NCBI GenBank assembly: GCA_004802705.1
Contig: SGPL01000271.1
Location: 10,515-44,100 of the forward strand
Origin: Bondarzewia mesenterica
Lineage: Eukaryota; Basidiomycota; Agaricomycetes; Russulales; Bondarzewiaceae
Length of the DNA stretch: 33,586 bases
Direction: 5' to 3'
Shown here: piece after piece, positions 20,205-31,106 of the stretch
How positions within the stretch are numbered: the stretch's first letter is position 1
Layout of the letters: every line of letters starts with the position of its first letter
Position numbers and translations under genes: made by a program
Notes under the pieces: model-generated
What the model saw: the letters and a program-made list of their open reading frames with translations, nothing else
Databases searched by the model: none
What the model was told of the DNA's origin: nothing

Positions 20205-20900
20205 ACTTTTATCAGCTATATTTGAAGATAAAATCAAAGAGAATGATATTGATATTAGATGAGCTAATTTGAAGGATAAGCCTCAAGAGGAACAATATCC
20301 ACAGATTGAAGATATATATAATATGAGGAGTAATATCAATATTTGTTAGCTGATTTAAAGATATATTATAAGATAGTAATATTATTAGTTAGCAGCTGCT
20401 TTAACATAATAAAAAAAGGCAGCAATATTGTATTTTATCAGCTTTGTTGGAGATATAGTCTACAGCAATAATATTGTCACTCGACAGCTGCTTAAAAAGT
20501 GTGGAGGCAAAAGCAATATTGTGAATCACTAGCTACTTCAGGAATATAGAGGTAAAAGTAATATTATTATCTGTCAGCTTTTTCTGTCATACAGTCTAGA
20601 GCAGTAATATTATTTTCCTCAACAGTAGCTTCAAGAGTAACAGAGGCAACAATAATATTATTATTCATCAGCTTTTCTAGTCATACAGTCTGGAGCAGTA
20701 ATATTGTTTTCTCTAACAGCTGCTTCAGAAATATAGAAAAATAGTAATTTTATCACTCAACAGCTGCTATGGTGTGATGAGGACATCAGCAATATTATGA
20801 TACATTAGCTGCTGTGGAAAAACAGTCTAAAGTGGCAATAATGTCACTCAACAGCTGCTTCAGAGGTACATAGCTCAATAGCAATATTCATATTTATTAA
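20205..20900. repeat. Satellite B: ~48-bp units, two alternating types
   Basis: About 14 degenerate units begin with CAGCT, for example at 20435, 20484, 20530, 20576, 20623, 20667, 20718, 20760 and 20850. Type a is like CAGCTGCTTCAGAAATATAG and type b carries CATACAGTCTGGAGCAGTAA. Both end in AATATTRTT. In the middle of the array a and b partly alternate, giving a ~95-bp higher-order unit. No coding frame spans it. Confidence 0.75.
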
Positions 20901-21207
20901 ACATTACCCAGATATAGTAGATAAAATTGACATTGGTACTCCTATTAGAACTATAAGTTAAAAAAAAATTATAATATAATATGAGCAGAACCTGTTGAAA
21001 CTCATATTAGCTTTGATAAGCTTTTTTTTTAATTAAGTTATTTGAGGAGCAAATAACAATATGAAGAATCTATGAGCTATTATACTAGAATAGAAAAGTA
21101 ATATTGATTAATTGAGGTCCACCAGATCTAATTTTTGAAGCTTATTGTTTAGAATATTTCTCTGATGAATCAAAGTATTGCTACTGAAGAATATGCCTAT
21201 CCATCAC
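20901..21207. other. AT-rich DNA, nothing recognised
   Basis: Very AT-rich spacer between satellite B and a minus-strand coding relic. No structure beyond poly-A and poly-T runs was seen. Confidence 0.5.
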
Positions 21208-21535
21208 TATAGACCCCCTAAGTCCTCTGTCAGCTTTAGCATTATCACTTGCTTATTATACTAGTTACTACTCAACACCCACATGTCTTCAGACTAGATG
21301 ATCACATGTACTATTAAGTGGTAGGTACAAGTAGTGAGCTTGAGCTTAGTTACTGCACTGATAGTGAGGTAAGGGATAGGGATAGGGATGCCTTTTATTA
21401 TTACCTTCCTCTAGTAGTCAATGATGTAGGCCTATATTTTAATAGTTAGTGAGTATCAGTGAAGAATAGAATTGCAGTACTCACTACCTTTTTAATAAAC
21501 ATCTTACTAAACTTAATATCAGAGATGGCTGAAGT
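21208..21535 (-). pseudogene. Spliced coding relic, unrecognised
   Basis: On the minus strand the upstream exon reads AISDIKFSKMFIKK (about 21530-21488). A ~56-base intron follows (GTAGTG...CTAAC...ATAG, 21487-21432) with a good branch point. The next exon reads AYIIDY-stop-RKVIIKGIPIP, IPYLTISAVTKLKLTTCTYH, LIVHVII-stop-SEDMWVLSSN and KLTEDLGGL (21431-21208). The phase is kept across the splice. The only stops inside are TAG where Gln fits. The IPIPIP word corresponds to a GGGATA triplication on the plus strand. No known domain. Confidence 0.55.
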
Positions 21536-22049
21536 GGTGCAAGCAATGAGAGCTATTGAGATGTAAGCAGTAATAATATAAATGTTATTTTAATAAAATA
21601 TGAAGGATAAGAAGATGTTGTCATTGGTGTAAGCTATAGAGGGATAGAAGAATAGTGTCAAAAAAATAAGGAGTAAAGTGGCACCATTATTGTCCTTAAT
21701 ATTTAACTGTCATTGATGTGTATTTACTCATTAAGGCACCTTGGCATCCACTTACCTCACTGATACCTTCATATTTCTATTAGCATTAGCACTGAGGGAT
21801 CTCACCTTTGTTCTCATTTATCTCCTCTCTTTTTACTTTATTTTACTAAGCTTTCTTTTTTAACACCCCCTATTATCAAAAGTGAATGCAAGTATTTTTA
21901 TTATAACATTCTGCTCTCTCACTAGCTATTAGTAGACTTTGATGATTAAGCAGTCTAAGAGGCCATAATAGTCAGCTTTAATTCTGGTATATTTTTGTTC
22001 TTTTTTATCATTTTATTTATTTATTTAGCTTGACAATGTGATGCACACA
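21536..22049. other. AT-rich DNA, nothing recognised
   Basis: May include more exons of the minus-strand relic at 21208-21535, but no frame could be followed with confidence. Confidence 0.4.
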
Positions 22050-22763
22050 ACTGGGCGACCATTTTATTAGATGATAGCTATATAAAGGATGCCTTCATTA
22101 AGAGTTCATCTTACAATGCACTCATTAAGGATGCATAATCTAACACCATGTTGCATTACACTGTCATCTAATTTGCTAAAAGTTGCACTATCAGTAATGA
22201 TAAGGTGTATATTTTACTTAGTATTTGTTTTCTTTTTGAATGTTGTGTAACATTTAGAACTTATTATGAATGACTTCAGCTAATGGTTTTGGTAGGCTCA
22301 TCTCTGTACTTTTTACTTATTGTACTAATCTTTTCTATTAGATTCTGATAATAACTCAACTATGTTACCTACACTAGAACTCTTCATTGAGTTGTCAGTC
22401 AGTGAATTAGTACCAATAGTTGGTCACTTAGTCTATAGTCAGTCAGTCTATAGTCAGTGAGTTAGTGTTGATGGCTAGTCACTCAGCAGTCACTCAGTCA
22501 GTGGTCATTAGTTTACAGTTAATCAGTTTGTAATTAACAAGTTAATGCTAATAGAACAGCAAATAGCAAGTGAGTTGACTTTATCATCTTTCTTTTCTAC
22601 TCCTCATAGTTTGGCAATGAGACAAGATAAATATACCACAGTCACTGTACTAGCAAGCAATCCTCTTGTAGCAGTATATAATAACTTTAATATTCTATAT
22701 GAGATTATGGGTTATCAACAACCAGTAGTCAATAAGTTAAAAATGATGAAAAGGATGTTGTAA
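22050..22763 (+). pseudogene. Coding relic with Ser/Val/Gln repeat, unrecognised
   Basis: A first block reads WATILLDDSYIKDAFIKSSS, YNALIKDA, NTMLHYTVI and FAKSCTISNDK (about 22050-22204). It is followed by GTGTAT and an AG at 22341, perhaps an intron, though the phases do not fit exactly. A second block from about 22344 reads NNSTMLPTLELFIELSVSEL, then a TCAGT-rich stretch encoding a repetitive Ser/Val/Gln segment. From 22545 it is open to the stop at 22763: LIEQQIASELTLSSFFSTPH, DKYTTVTVLASNPLVAVYNN, FNILYEIMGYQQPVVNKLKM. The stops upstream are of the CAR>TAR and TGG/CGA>TGA kinds. Family unknown. Confidence 0.5.
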
Positions 22764-22898
22764 ATAGATCATTAAATAACTAGATAGTATTCCATACATT
22801 AGCTGAGCTATCTTGAATAATTAAAAATGTTGTTGAATTTTATGGGCTCAACTATGTGAGATAGTGATAATTAAGTGTGATACTATATTTTATGCATT
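22764..22898. other. Short spacer before satellite A
   Basis: AT-rich, no feature seen. Confidence 0.5.
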
Positions 22899-23620
22899 GG
22901 GCCCAATCATCTCAGATGCTCATTAAAGGCCCGAGTAATATATGTTATTATAATAGGCCCAATTACCTCAGATGCTCACTGATGATCTAACTAATATATT
23001 ATATTTATTGGGCCTAATTATCTCAGATGCTCACTGATGACCCAACTAATATATTTTATTATGTTGAGCTCAACTGTCTCAGGTGCTCACTGAGAATATA
23101 TTTTATTTTATTGGGCCTAACTGTCTCAAATGCTTGCCAAGAATCTATTTTGTTGTATTAGACTCAATTATTTCAAATGCTCATCGAGGTCCTAAATAAT
23201 ATATATTATTGTGCTAGGCTCAACTATTCCAGATGTTTGCTGATTTGACTTGAGCAATGTATTTGCTGAGCCCAACTATCTCAAATGCTCATTGAGCATA
23301 TATTTTATTGTGCTGGGCTCAACTATCTCAAATGCTCATCAAGAATGTATTTTTATTATGCTAAGCCCAACTGTCTCACATGCTTGATAAGCATATATTT
23401 TATTGTGTTAGGCCTAACTATCTCAAATGCTTGATAAGCATATATTTTATTATGCTGAGACTAACTATCTCAGATGCTCACTATTGACCTGAGCTATATA
23501 TATTATTGTGTTAGGCTCAACTGTTTTAGATGCTCACTAAGGACCCAAACAATATATTTTATTTACTGGGCTCATCCATCTTGATTGCTCATCAATATCT
23601 TGATCAATATGTTTTATTCT
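22899..23620. repeat. Satellite A: tandem array with 46/47-bp and 55/56-bp units
   Basis: Fourteen units share a core close to CAACTATCTCAGATGCTCA preceded by GGGCC/GGCTC. Starts are near 22899, 22955, 23010, 23066, 23113, 23160, 23216, 23268, 23315, 23363, 23410, 23456, 23513 and 23568. Spacings fall mainly into two classes, 46-47 and 55-56 bases. The long class carries about nine extra bases around a GACCT(A/G)A(A/C) word before AATATATTTTATT. Units differ by many transitions, as in an old array. Confidence 0.85.
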
Positions 23621-24639
23621 ACTCAGTGCACCTACTGTCCCATTCTGACTAATTCATTCTTAAAAATAATTCATGTGATAGGTTTTAAGTTCATGCATTT
23701 ATTTAGGATAAGATGTAATTGTGACAAGGGGACAATTAGGCCCCCTTATAATAGGAGGTAACGTCAAGTCAAAATTTTTAGCTTTTCAGCTCTAAACTAG
23801 TGAACAAAAACCTTACTCAGATAAGGCAATTCTCTACTGTGAGGTTACTCAACCTCAACTTTTTTGCCTAAATTAGTGGATAAATACCTGACCTTTAAAA
23901 ATTAAAAAAATGTGTTTTATATTCAATTATACTATCTACACTAAGTCAGTATCATCATTATTGATCAATCTCTTAAATTTTCTCAAATCCTCAAACTGCT
24001 AAGACTAACTGCCCCTTATGCAAGAGAATATAACCAAAGATATCATCAAAATATGTCTGTAAAAGTTCACAGATCATATTATTAGCCAATAAGTGTATAT
24101 AAGATGAAAAAATTGACATAATGAATGCAGAAGATGCAACATATGTGAAGTGAGGAAGGCCACTTAGCTGAGCAGTAGAGGGACTAGTAAAAAAAAAAAC
24201 TCACCTGTGATAGATATATCTTATATATCAAAAGAACAAAAAAAAAAAGGAAAATGAGCTCAAGTTTATTGCTTGCATAGAATCTCATAAGATGTGTATT
24301 CAAGGCTCAATGCTTAGAGCACAAAATAGATATTAAGCCCATGTCATATTGGCACTGCTGGATGGACTTGACCTCCTATACAAGGGGTCTAACTAGTAGA
24401 CAAAAAACTTAACCTCCAGCTTTGGACTAGCATCCTACTAGTGGATCAAAACCGGGCACTATCTGACCTATTTAGGGCTAGAGGGGCTTTTACTAGTGGA
24501 TGCTGACCTGACCTCACCCTCTATTATCAGAGAGCCTCATATAGGCTTGATGTAATGTGTGACACCCCCCAAAATTTCATTTTGCTAGCACTATTGTGAT
24601 GTGTGACAAATGAATTAGTCAGAATAAGACAGTATTTAA
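23621..24639. repeat. AT-rich DNA with a dispersed CTAGTGGA motif
   Basis: The word CTAGTGGAyAAAAACCT or a close variant occurs near 23795, 23872, 24388, 24434 and 24492, each time followed by a CTTAC/CTGACC/CTTAACC-type word. These may be survivors of another short-unit repeat. No coding frame is supported in this stretch. Confidence 0.45.
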
Positions 24640-24800
24640 GATGCTCACTGATAGGCTGAACAATATATTTTCTTTGCCTAAGCCTATTCATCTCAGACAC
24701 TTACTGATCAGTATCTCATTGCTAAGCTGAGCTGTTTGAATACTCATTGACAAGCTATGCATACTGCTAGGCCTATTTATTCCTATTGATCACTAACCAC
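24640..24800. repeat. Degenerate outlying copies of satellite A
   Basis: AGATGCTCACTGATAGGCTG, ATCTCAGACACTTACTGATC and a GAATACTCATTGACAAGC word repeat the satellite A core about 1 kb beyond the main array, at roughly 50-70 base spacing. They are more diverged than the main units. Confidence 0.55.
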
Positions 24801-25211
24801 CCTTGGCCCACTCATATTAAATAGTTCATCCCCTTACTTAGATTGAAATTAACAAGACTATTTTATATAATAGTAAAGAACTAAACAAGCTCCTGCTTCT
24901 GCCTGCTCTAGAGGTAGTGGACAGTGTACTGTCTTTTGTCTATATTGACATCTGCTTCTTTGTCTTTATTAATATCTTTGAACTTAATCATCATTTTTAA
25001 GTGAGCATGTTATATTTATATGAAAATAAAAAATATTAAAGGTTATTCAATTCAACTTCAAATTAGAATTTAATTAGAGAGGGATAATAACATACTTTGA
25101 TATGATCATATGGACAGCTTTAATTTGATCTTAAGTTAAAAATAGGAGAATGAGATAGGCACAGGGGGAGGTGAGGAAAAAAATGAGAGCTCATCTAGCT
25201 CAGATGCACTT
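24801..25211. other. AT-rich DNA, nothing recognised
   Basis: No gene, array or promoter-like feature was seen. Confidence 0.5.
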
Positions 25212-25512
25212 TGTGCATAAATAATTTTAAAAAAAAATCCTTGTTAGTAACAAAATTGCTGTTCTCTGAATGCAAAACATGTACCTCATTCATCTGTTCA
25301 AGCAGCTTAAGAGTGACTTTTTTTATCATATCCTCATCATTAACTCTTTCATCCTCTTTGGTATCAACATTCATGTTTTATTCTTACTTACCTTCATCTA
25401 CATCCTCCTCTTTATCTTTTAGCTCAATGGCTAATTAAACTTCAAAGCACATTAACTCAGTGTCATTATCCACTTCATCTTTAAATTTAAAGGGCCAGTC
25501 TTCTATCTAAAT
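25212..25512 (-). pseudogene. Coding relic of ~100 codons, acidic protein
   Basis: On the minus strand one frame reads IEDWPFKFKDEVDNDTELMC, FEV-stop-LAIELKDKEEDVDE, NMNVDTKEDERVNDEDMIKK and VTLKLLEQMNEVHVLHSENS to about 25212. It has only three stops, all TAA or TAG where Gln fits. The residue mix (Asp, Glu, Lys with regular Leu/Val) is that of a soluble protein. The plus-strand ORF at 25211-25438 is its shadow. Family unknown. Confidence 0.55.
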
Positions 25513-27645
25513 ATAAGAGCATCAGCACTCATCATGGAAAAAGTAAAATTTATGGTGATTGAACTGTATAATTTGATGCCTCTATATTGCCTTTTATTAA
25601 TATGTCTAATTACTAGGGCAAAGCAGTGAGTTAGATAAATGCAACTTAAATAATAGACAAAGAAAAGAATAATGAAAAGTGCATGTTGAATGATATATTA
25701 AAAGAGCAGGACAATGCAGATGTATATAGGCATATCTTGCACATAAACTATCTCATATTATTTAAAATATGCAACTCATCTTAAAAAACTCATCTTTTAT
25801 GAATATATATATGTACTTGCACACATCACATGTCTCCTCCTTGCTATAAGTAAGTTATATTATCAAAGTGGATTTAATACTAATCATGTAGATGATGGGT
25901 TACTTAGAGAGTAAGGTGGCATTCAGGAGGACAAAGTGAAGCAACTACTAATAGCTAAAGTCAAACAAAACTTCACTTATCAGTAATCAGAAATACCAAT
26001 CAACTAGTGAAGATGCATTACAAAAATGACTGAAGCCTTGCCTGTTGAAGAGTTTAAATTTTTGCAATTATACTAGTTCAATTTTTAATCAGAATTGTAG
26101 TGAGGTTAGAGTCCCAAATTTTGGGAGAGGGCTAAATTGGCCCATATTGAAGTTAAGAGAATGATTTCCTTTTCAAGAATCATAATTATTATATATATAG
26201 TTAGGCCTTTAATTTTACTTTAATTTATTAGTAAAAGTACACATTTACTGTCACTATTGAAAGTGGAGGGGTAATTATAATAGCATTTGATATGCCTGAC
26301 ATAATAGATGATACATGCAGGTTGAAGCTACTCAAGTCCATGAATGCATCTTTCATAGATATAGTCCTCTAAACAGTAGGCAAGTTTGCTGTCATCAAGG
26401 TGCAGCATCATTTACAAGCCATATATAGATTCAAATAAGAGAAAAGATTTCAGATTTTGACACACTAGTAATTATTATAGTCTCATTGGAAAAAGTGCCT
26501 ACATCTTGTGAAAGTTAAAACTTAGCACACTTTACTTAAATTAGCCTAAATTATTATAATATTATCAGAAAATATTATAATAACAAATGAGATAATATTT
26601 GAAAAGCATCACTGTACTTATTGTAGTGTATATAACATATTTAACTCTAGGAAGGGACATTTTAAATTATTAAAAATAGTTTGAACCTCATTATAAGAAT
26701 TTTACAAAAAATTATAGAGCTAATAAAGTGTTAGACTGTCTTATAAATATTATGTGAATGAGGAAAAGCAGTTAAGTTCTATCAATATTTGCCCAATATA
26801 GATGTATTTTCTTAGTAATCCCTTTATTGACTGCACTAGGTAGTTCTAGCCAAATTTTACTGTATATTAGCTACACCTCAATGAATAACTACTATATTCA
26901 GCTCATATGACTTACTTATCTTGAAAAATAGTCTTGACTTGCTCCCAGTTATATAAAGAAGTAAAGAGTAGCCAGTGGATAGCATCGCATCTGCTTTTTG
27001 CTTTTTGCTAAGGCTTTGGTTAACATTTGAATCTTGCTGCTAGCTAGCTAGCTATGAGACTGAGACTACAGCTTATGACTGTTGGCTAAAGCTTTGGCTT
27101 TAAAGATTGCATATGCACTTAAGCTTAGTTTGATTAAAAATGCGAAATAAAAGGGAGAAAAGCCAGTGAAGCATATTAAATTTAGCTAACTTCACTATAA
27201 ATATAGCTTAGGTTACATTAAGTATGCATATATTATATAATATTTAAATATGTATTTAATTTTTATTTATAATTATTTTTACAATGTAGTCAGAGAGAAA
27301 GACAATAGTAATGTTAATTATCAATTATTTTGATATAAGCAAGGTGTAGTTAGGGGGTGTTGCTCGAAGTTAATATAACTCCTTTCTCTTCACATAATCA
27401 ATGCATTGCAGATGTGCTACCGAGGGACTAGTGAGCTATTAATCTAGCATTAGGGGTTAGATAGTTAGTCTAACTAGCAAGTCAGACTAAAAAATATTGA
27501 CCCCCTTCCTTTTTTACTATAATTTTTGCTCTATACTGTGCTTTGAGATATTAATCAACTTTAAAAATATTACATTGAAAGCTTTAATAGTTAAAAAAAG
27601 CTAGTTAAAAGGTGGTTTTTATTTATTCAATACTATGTATAGGCT
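25513..27645. other. AT-rich DNA, nothing recognised
   Basis: CpG is nearly absent. A GCTA microsatellite lies near 27040. No frame longer than a few tens of codons has protein-like composition. Highly decayed coding DNA cannot be excluded. Confidence 0.45.
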
Positions 27646-28740
27646 AATTTTACTCAAGACCTAAACACCACTATCAACTTGAATGGCAATGCTCAATGCC
27701 TGAGATATCAGATGAAGGTCTCAGTTAATAATAATAAAATTAATAATCTTAAGAAGTAGCATTTGAGAAGTAAATAATGCAACAAGAACCTACAAAAGAA
27801 GAAGGCTGAAAAGAAATCAAAAAGCTGACTCAAAAAAGTTGACTACATTCTTTACTAAATAATACAAAGCTATCATAATTCCCTCAACTGTTGATGACAA
27901 GCCATTAGCAATATGCAGTGTGCAGATAATGGGAGTAATGATGAGTGTAATGATGAAGCGCATAATCTAGTAAAAACTGAGTGAAACAAAGATGACAACA
28001 ATAGTATGGATGCTAGTGATGATAGAAAGGGCATCATAGATATTGTAGATAAGGATGCTGATGCTAGAGAATAAAGTTATGAAGGTGTGGCAGCAGTCTT
28101 AAATAAAAACAAATGAGGGATCAATGAGATGGATGAAGAAATTGATGAGGTGCATAAATATATTAATGATATTAACATTGCCTTACAGAACTTTAGCTGC
28201 AATGTGTCTAGCATTAGTGATAGTGCACTAGTTGGATCTTAGAGAATTAATGGCATTAGTTTTAAAGGCAAGTTATTAGAGAATGAGCCTAAGGTGCATG
28301 CACTTGAAGCATATCAATCTCTCATTTCTCTACCTGTAACTTTTATAGTGAGGTCTTCAATTAAAATTCAACAAAATGCGAGATCTATAGTGGCTCAAAT
28401 TCAAGGATTAACAGTGCTTGAAGGTACTGTACTAGTTATTGAAGGATATCTAACATGTGCTGGCTAAAAATTCAAGGGCAAAGATCTTAATAATCTTATA
28501 ATTGCTTTTATAGAATACATGTTGCAGTTGAGGATATAGCAAGCAATGTGGAGGTTGTGTAGTATAAAAAATTAGGCTACAAAATAGAATGGATGCATTA
28601 GCTGTCTATTTGCATAGAATTGATTGAACTTAAGAGTCTCTTACCTTCTTAGTACTATTTGCACTGCATTGATCTCACATTTGCTCTAAAAAGCTGGGTA
28701 TCTAATATGTATGCAGACAGTCAGAAGAGTAAGTGGTAAT
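27646..28740 (+). pseudogene. Coding relic of ~350 codons, unrecognised
   Basis: One plus-strand frame runs from about 27646 to 28575 with few stops: DLNTTINLNGNAQCLRYQMK, a Lys-rich part, then an acidic part (DDNNSMDASDDRKGIIDIVD, EMDEEIDEVHKYINDINIAL), KGKLLENEPKVHALEAYQSL, ISLPVTFIVRSSIKIQQNAR and IVAQIQGLTVLEGTVLVIEG. After a one-base shift near 28530 it continues EDIASNVEVV, YKKLGYKIEWMH, LSICIELIELKSLLPS and LTFALKSWVSNMYADSQKSK. The Asp/Glu-rich middle followed by a structured C-terminal part looks like a nuclear or transposon protein. I do not recognise it. Confidence 0.55.
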
Positions 28741-29074
28741 AAGAGTAATGAGGTTTGACTTGCAGAAAGTTGTTATGTGATGAGAAAAATTTAATCTTAT
28801 CTAATAATTATTATATCAAGAAATGTGCCTGACTACCTATCTACCTAGTCTGATCTCAGAGCTTATTAAGAAAAAATTAACTCTCTGTCACAAAATAACA
28901 TCCTATTAGCTCTTTGTGCATCATGATTACTTTGACTTTGTCAAAAGTTTAGCCATTTGGCCATAGACTTTTATTTCACTTTGTTCATAGTATTTAGTAG
29001 CTGAGAGCTCTTACTTTATAGTGTACAATATATAAAACCTCTGTGAATGCCAAGTACCTACATCTCTATCTCAC
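28741..29074. other. AT-rich DNA, nothing recognised
   Basis: Spacer between the plus-strand relic and the outer end of the inverted LTR. No feature seen. Confidence 0.5.
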
Positions 29075-29505
29075 TTACATGCTTGCAGTATCAAATGCTC
29101 TAGCTTGGTGGCTTTGACTTGATAATCATGTCAGTCTAATGCTTTTATATGGCAGTTCAAGGATTTTGTTCAGATGTCTAGCTAATTTGTTAAAGTTAAG
29201 CTGAAAATGATGTTAAAGGCAGGGGCTAGCATCCTGTATCCTATTGCACATGAGTCTAGGCTAATACAAAGCAAAAATAAGTTTATATCAAGCTAGTAAA
29301 GAGAATTGCTACTACAAAGATATAAATAGGGCACATTGCAGTGCATGGACTAGGATGATATAATTATATAAAGGCGTGGGCGTGGGAGTATACCTAATTA
29401 TGTAAGGGATTATGGGTGATCAAATTACCTTGTTGAAAGTGAAAGGATAATATGTCTGAAGTAATCAAAAAGACAAATATAAGTACTTATATGTCATTCA
29501 TGACA
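29075..29505 (-). repeat. 3' LTR of the right chromovirus
   Basis: On the minus strand it begins TGTCATGAATGA after ACAGAGGGGCAAT, a better-preserved polypurine tract than in the left copy. It keeps CTTTCACTTTCAA, ACGCCTTTATATAATTATAT (possible TATA region) and CTAGCTTGATATAAACTTA. Homology with 11518-11950 fades around 29080. Confidence 0.65.
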
Positions 29506-29546
29506 ATTGCCCCTCTGTTACACTCTTGTTGCCCTCAACACAACCT

Positions 29547-31106
29547 CTAGTCTATAATGTAGCCATACAGATTGGGGTCAGGGTAATAGTCCCTATTATC
29601 ACAGGGGGAGTTCATCTTGTCTATGTCTTCATCATTACAGTTGTTGTTATCATTGTAGAGAGACACGCATCACATGCCCTTATTAGGGAGAATGCACCTT
29701 GAGTATGCCTAGGCTAGATGTAAGAGTGAATCACAAATGTAGCACCACTTTCCTTCATAAAGCTGACTGTGTGGTCTTCTTACTCTCCACTTAGCCATTT
29801 GGGATGAAGAATGCATGGGTTTCTTCATTACTTGTGGCCAGGCATACTTTTTTCTCGCTCTGCCCCTCAGTCATCTTGCAACTATTTCATCGTCAAGGTG
29901 TCTGGCTTGCTCGAGGAGGTAAGAAGAGACCAGATGCACTAAGGGCATCTCTCAGACCCTTTTTTTTTAGCCTTTAGTCTGCATCAGCTATGCACAGTTG
30001 TGCTGTGACTGCCCACCTGTCTATAGTGAGTTAGATTCATCATTTTTCATGCTCAGCAATATGGCAGTGTTCATCCTTAATGTCAAGCATTAGTGAGCAG
30101 TATTAACAGATATCTACGGTGAGGCCCAGGTCTCCTAGTTCACCTAGGGCTTATTTTATTCTTTTATAATATATGGGTGTCATAATAGCCACATGAAAGA
30201 GGGGGTTGAGCATGATCATGTCATCTCAAAGGGGATAGAGGTACAGATTGATAGAGTAGTGGCTACGTGTTTATAGTAAATAAGTCTGCTTGGCATCATT
30301 TTCATCCTGATGATAACTATCAGTAGATCCAGTCTGTTGATGAGAGAGGAGATATGGAGGTTTTTAGGAGATAGTGTCACCAGGTAAAGTAAGTTCATAT
30401 AGGTCATTGTCAAGGTAGAGGAGGTTGATGTAGAAGAGCATTCTTGTGGTATCTTAGTGTAAGATGGGGCATCAGTAAGAGAGGGGACCTCATTATTGAT
30501 GTGGAGTGAGGGTGTGCGAGAGGCAGTTAACCCCCTGATGAAGGGGTTGCTATTGATGTGCTCGATCACTTCCTCTAATCTTAATCTTACACTAGCTAAT
30601 TCTTCTTTTAGGTTCAGCGCACTCATCCTAATCCTATCTGCCACTGCTATAGCCTCGAAGGCTCTTCATGCTATCTCCTGTTGGGCTCCTTCTCAGGCAG
30701 CCTCTGTCAGTCCTTTTAAGATTGCTTGTCATTGACCATGATGTGCTTCTTCTAGTTCATCCTCCCTCCTCTGTGCTGCTTCCCTAGCCTATCTCTGACT
30801 TTCTTCTATTAGTGCTTCAAAAATCTCGAATGCTCTGTCTGCCTCCTCTTGAAGAACTACAACACTTACTGCTTATTTATGTAGTTTATCTTTAAAATTA
30901 TTGTCATTATTGCTGAGCAGTGACATTAGAGGTACCATGAGTAGTGTGTTTGCTTCTAAGGTGGCAGCGGCTTCCTGCTAGTCTTGCTAGAAGAAGGCTT
31001 CTTATAAGGAATGGGAGTGTGTTAGTGAGGGCATTGCCTGTGTGTTAGTGCTGGAGGTGGAGGAAGAAGAAAAAGAGGATGTTTAAGTGTCAATAGTGGA
31101 GAACAT
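29547..31106 (-). pseudogene. Extra chromovirus ORF downstream of pol, with zinc knuckle (right copy)
   Basis: Partner of the ORF at 9934-11476, of nearly the same length. The ATG is at 31106-31104 and the start resembles the left copy (Ser/Thr-rich, then a Gln/Glu/Ala-rich helical part). The best-kept frame is 30644-30216, with MADRIRMSALNLKEELASVR, RLEEVIEHINSNPFIRGLTA and TYMNLLYLV matching the left copy. Further on come ALGELGDLGLTVDI, LTIDRWAVTAQLCIADAD, a basic stretch and the knuckle CYICDSLLHLAQAY, in which the last Cys is now Tyr. The C-terminus is acidic and ends DPNLYGYIID with TAG at 29549-29547. Shared conserved blocks in two diverged copies argue that the ORF was a real coding part of the element. 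Confidence 0.75.

Noticed and set aside
21370..21392. GGGATA triplet run as a telomere-like or G-quadruplex element
   Set aside because: Only three units, and it is explained as the antisense of an IPIPIP segment in a minus-strand coding relic.
22899..23620. CRISPR-like array
   Set aside because: The whole unit is repeated, there are no unique spacers, the setting is a eukaryotic genome and there are no cas genes.
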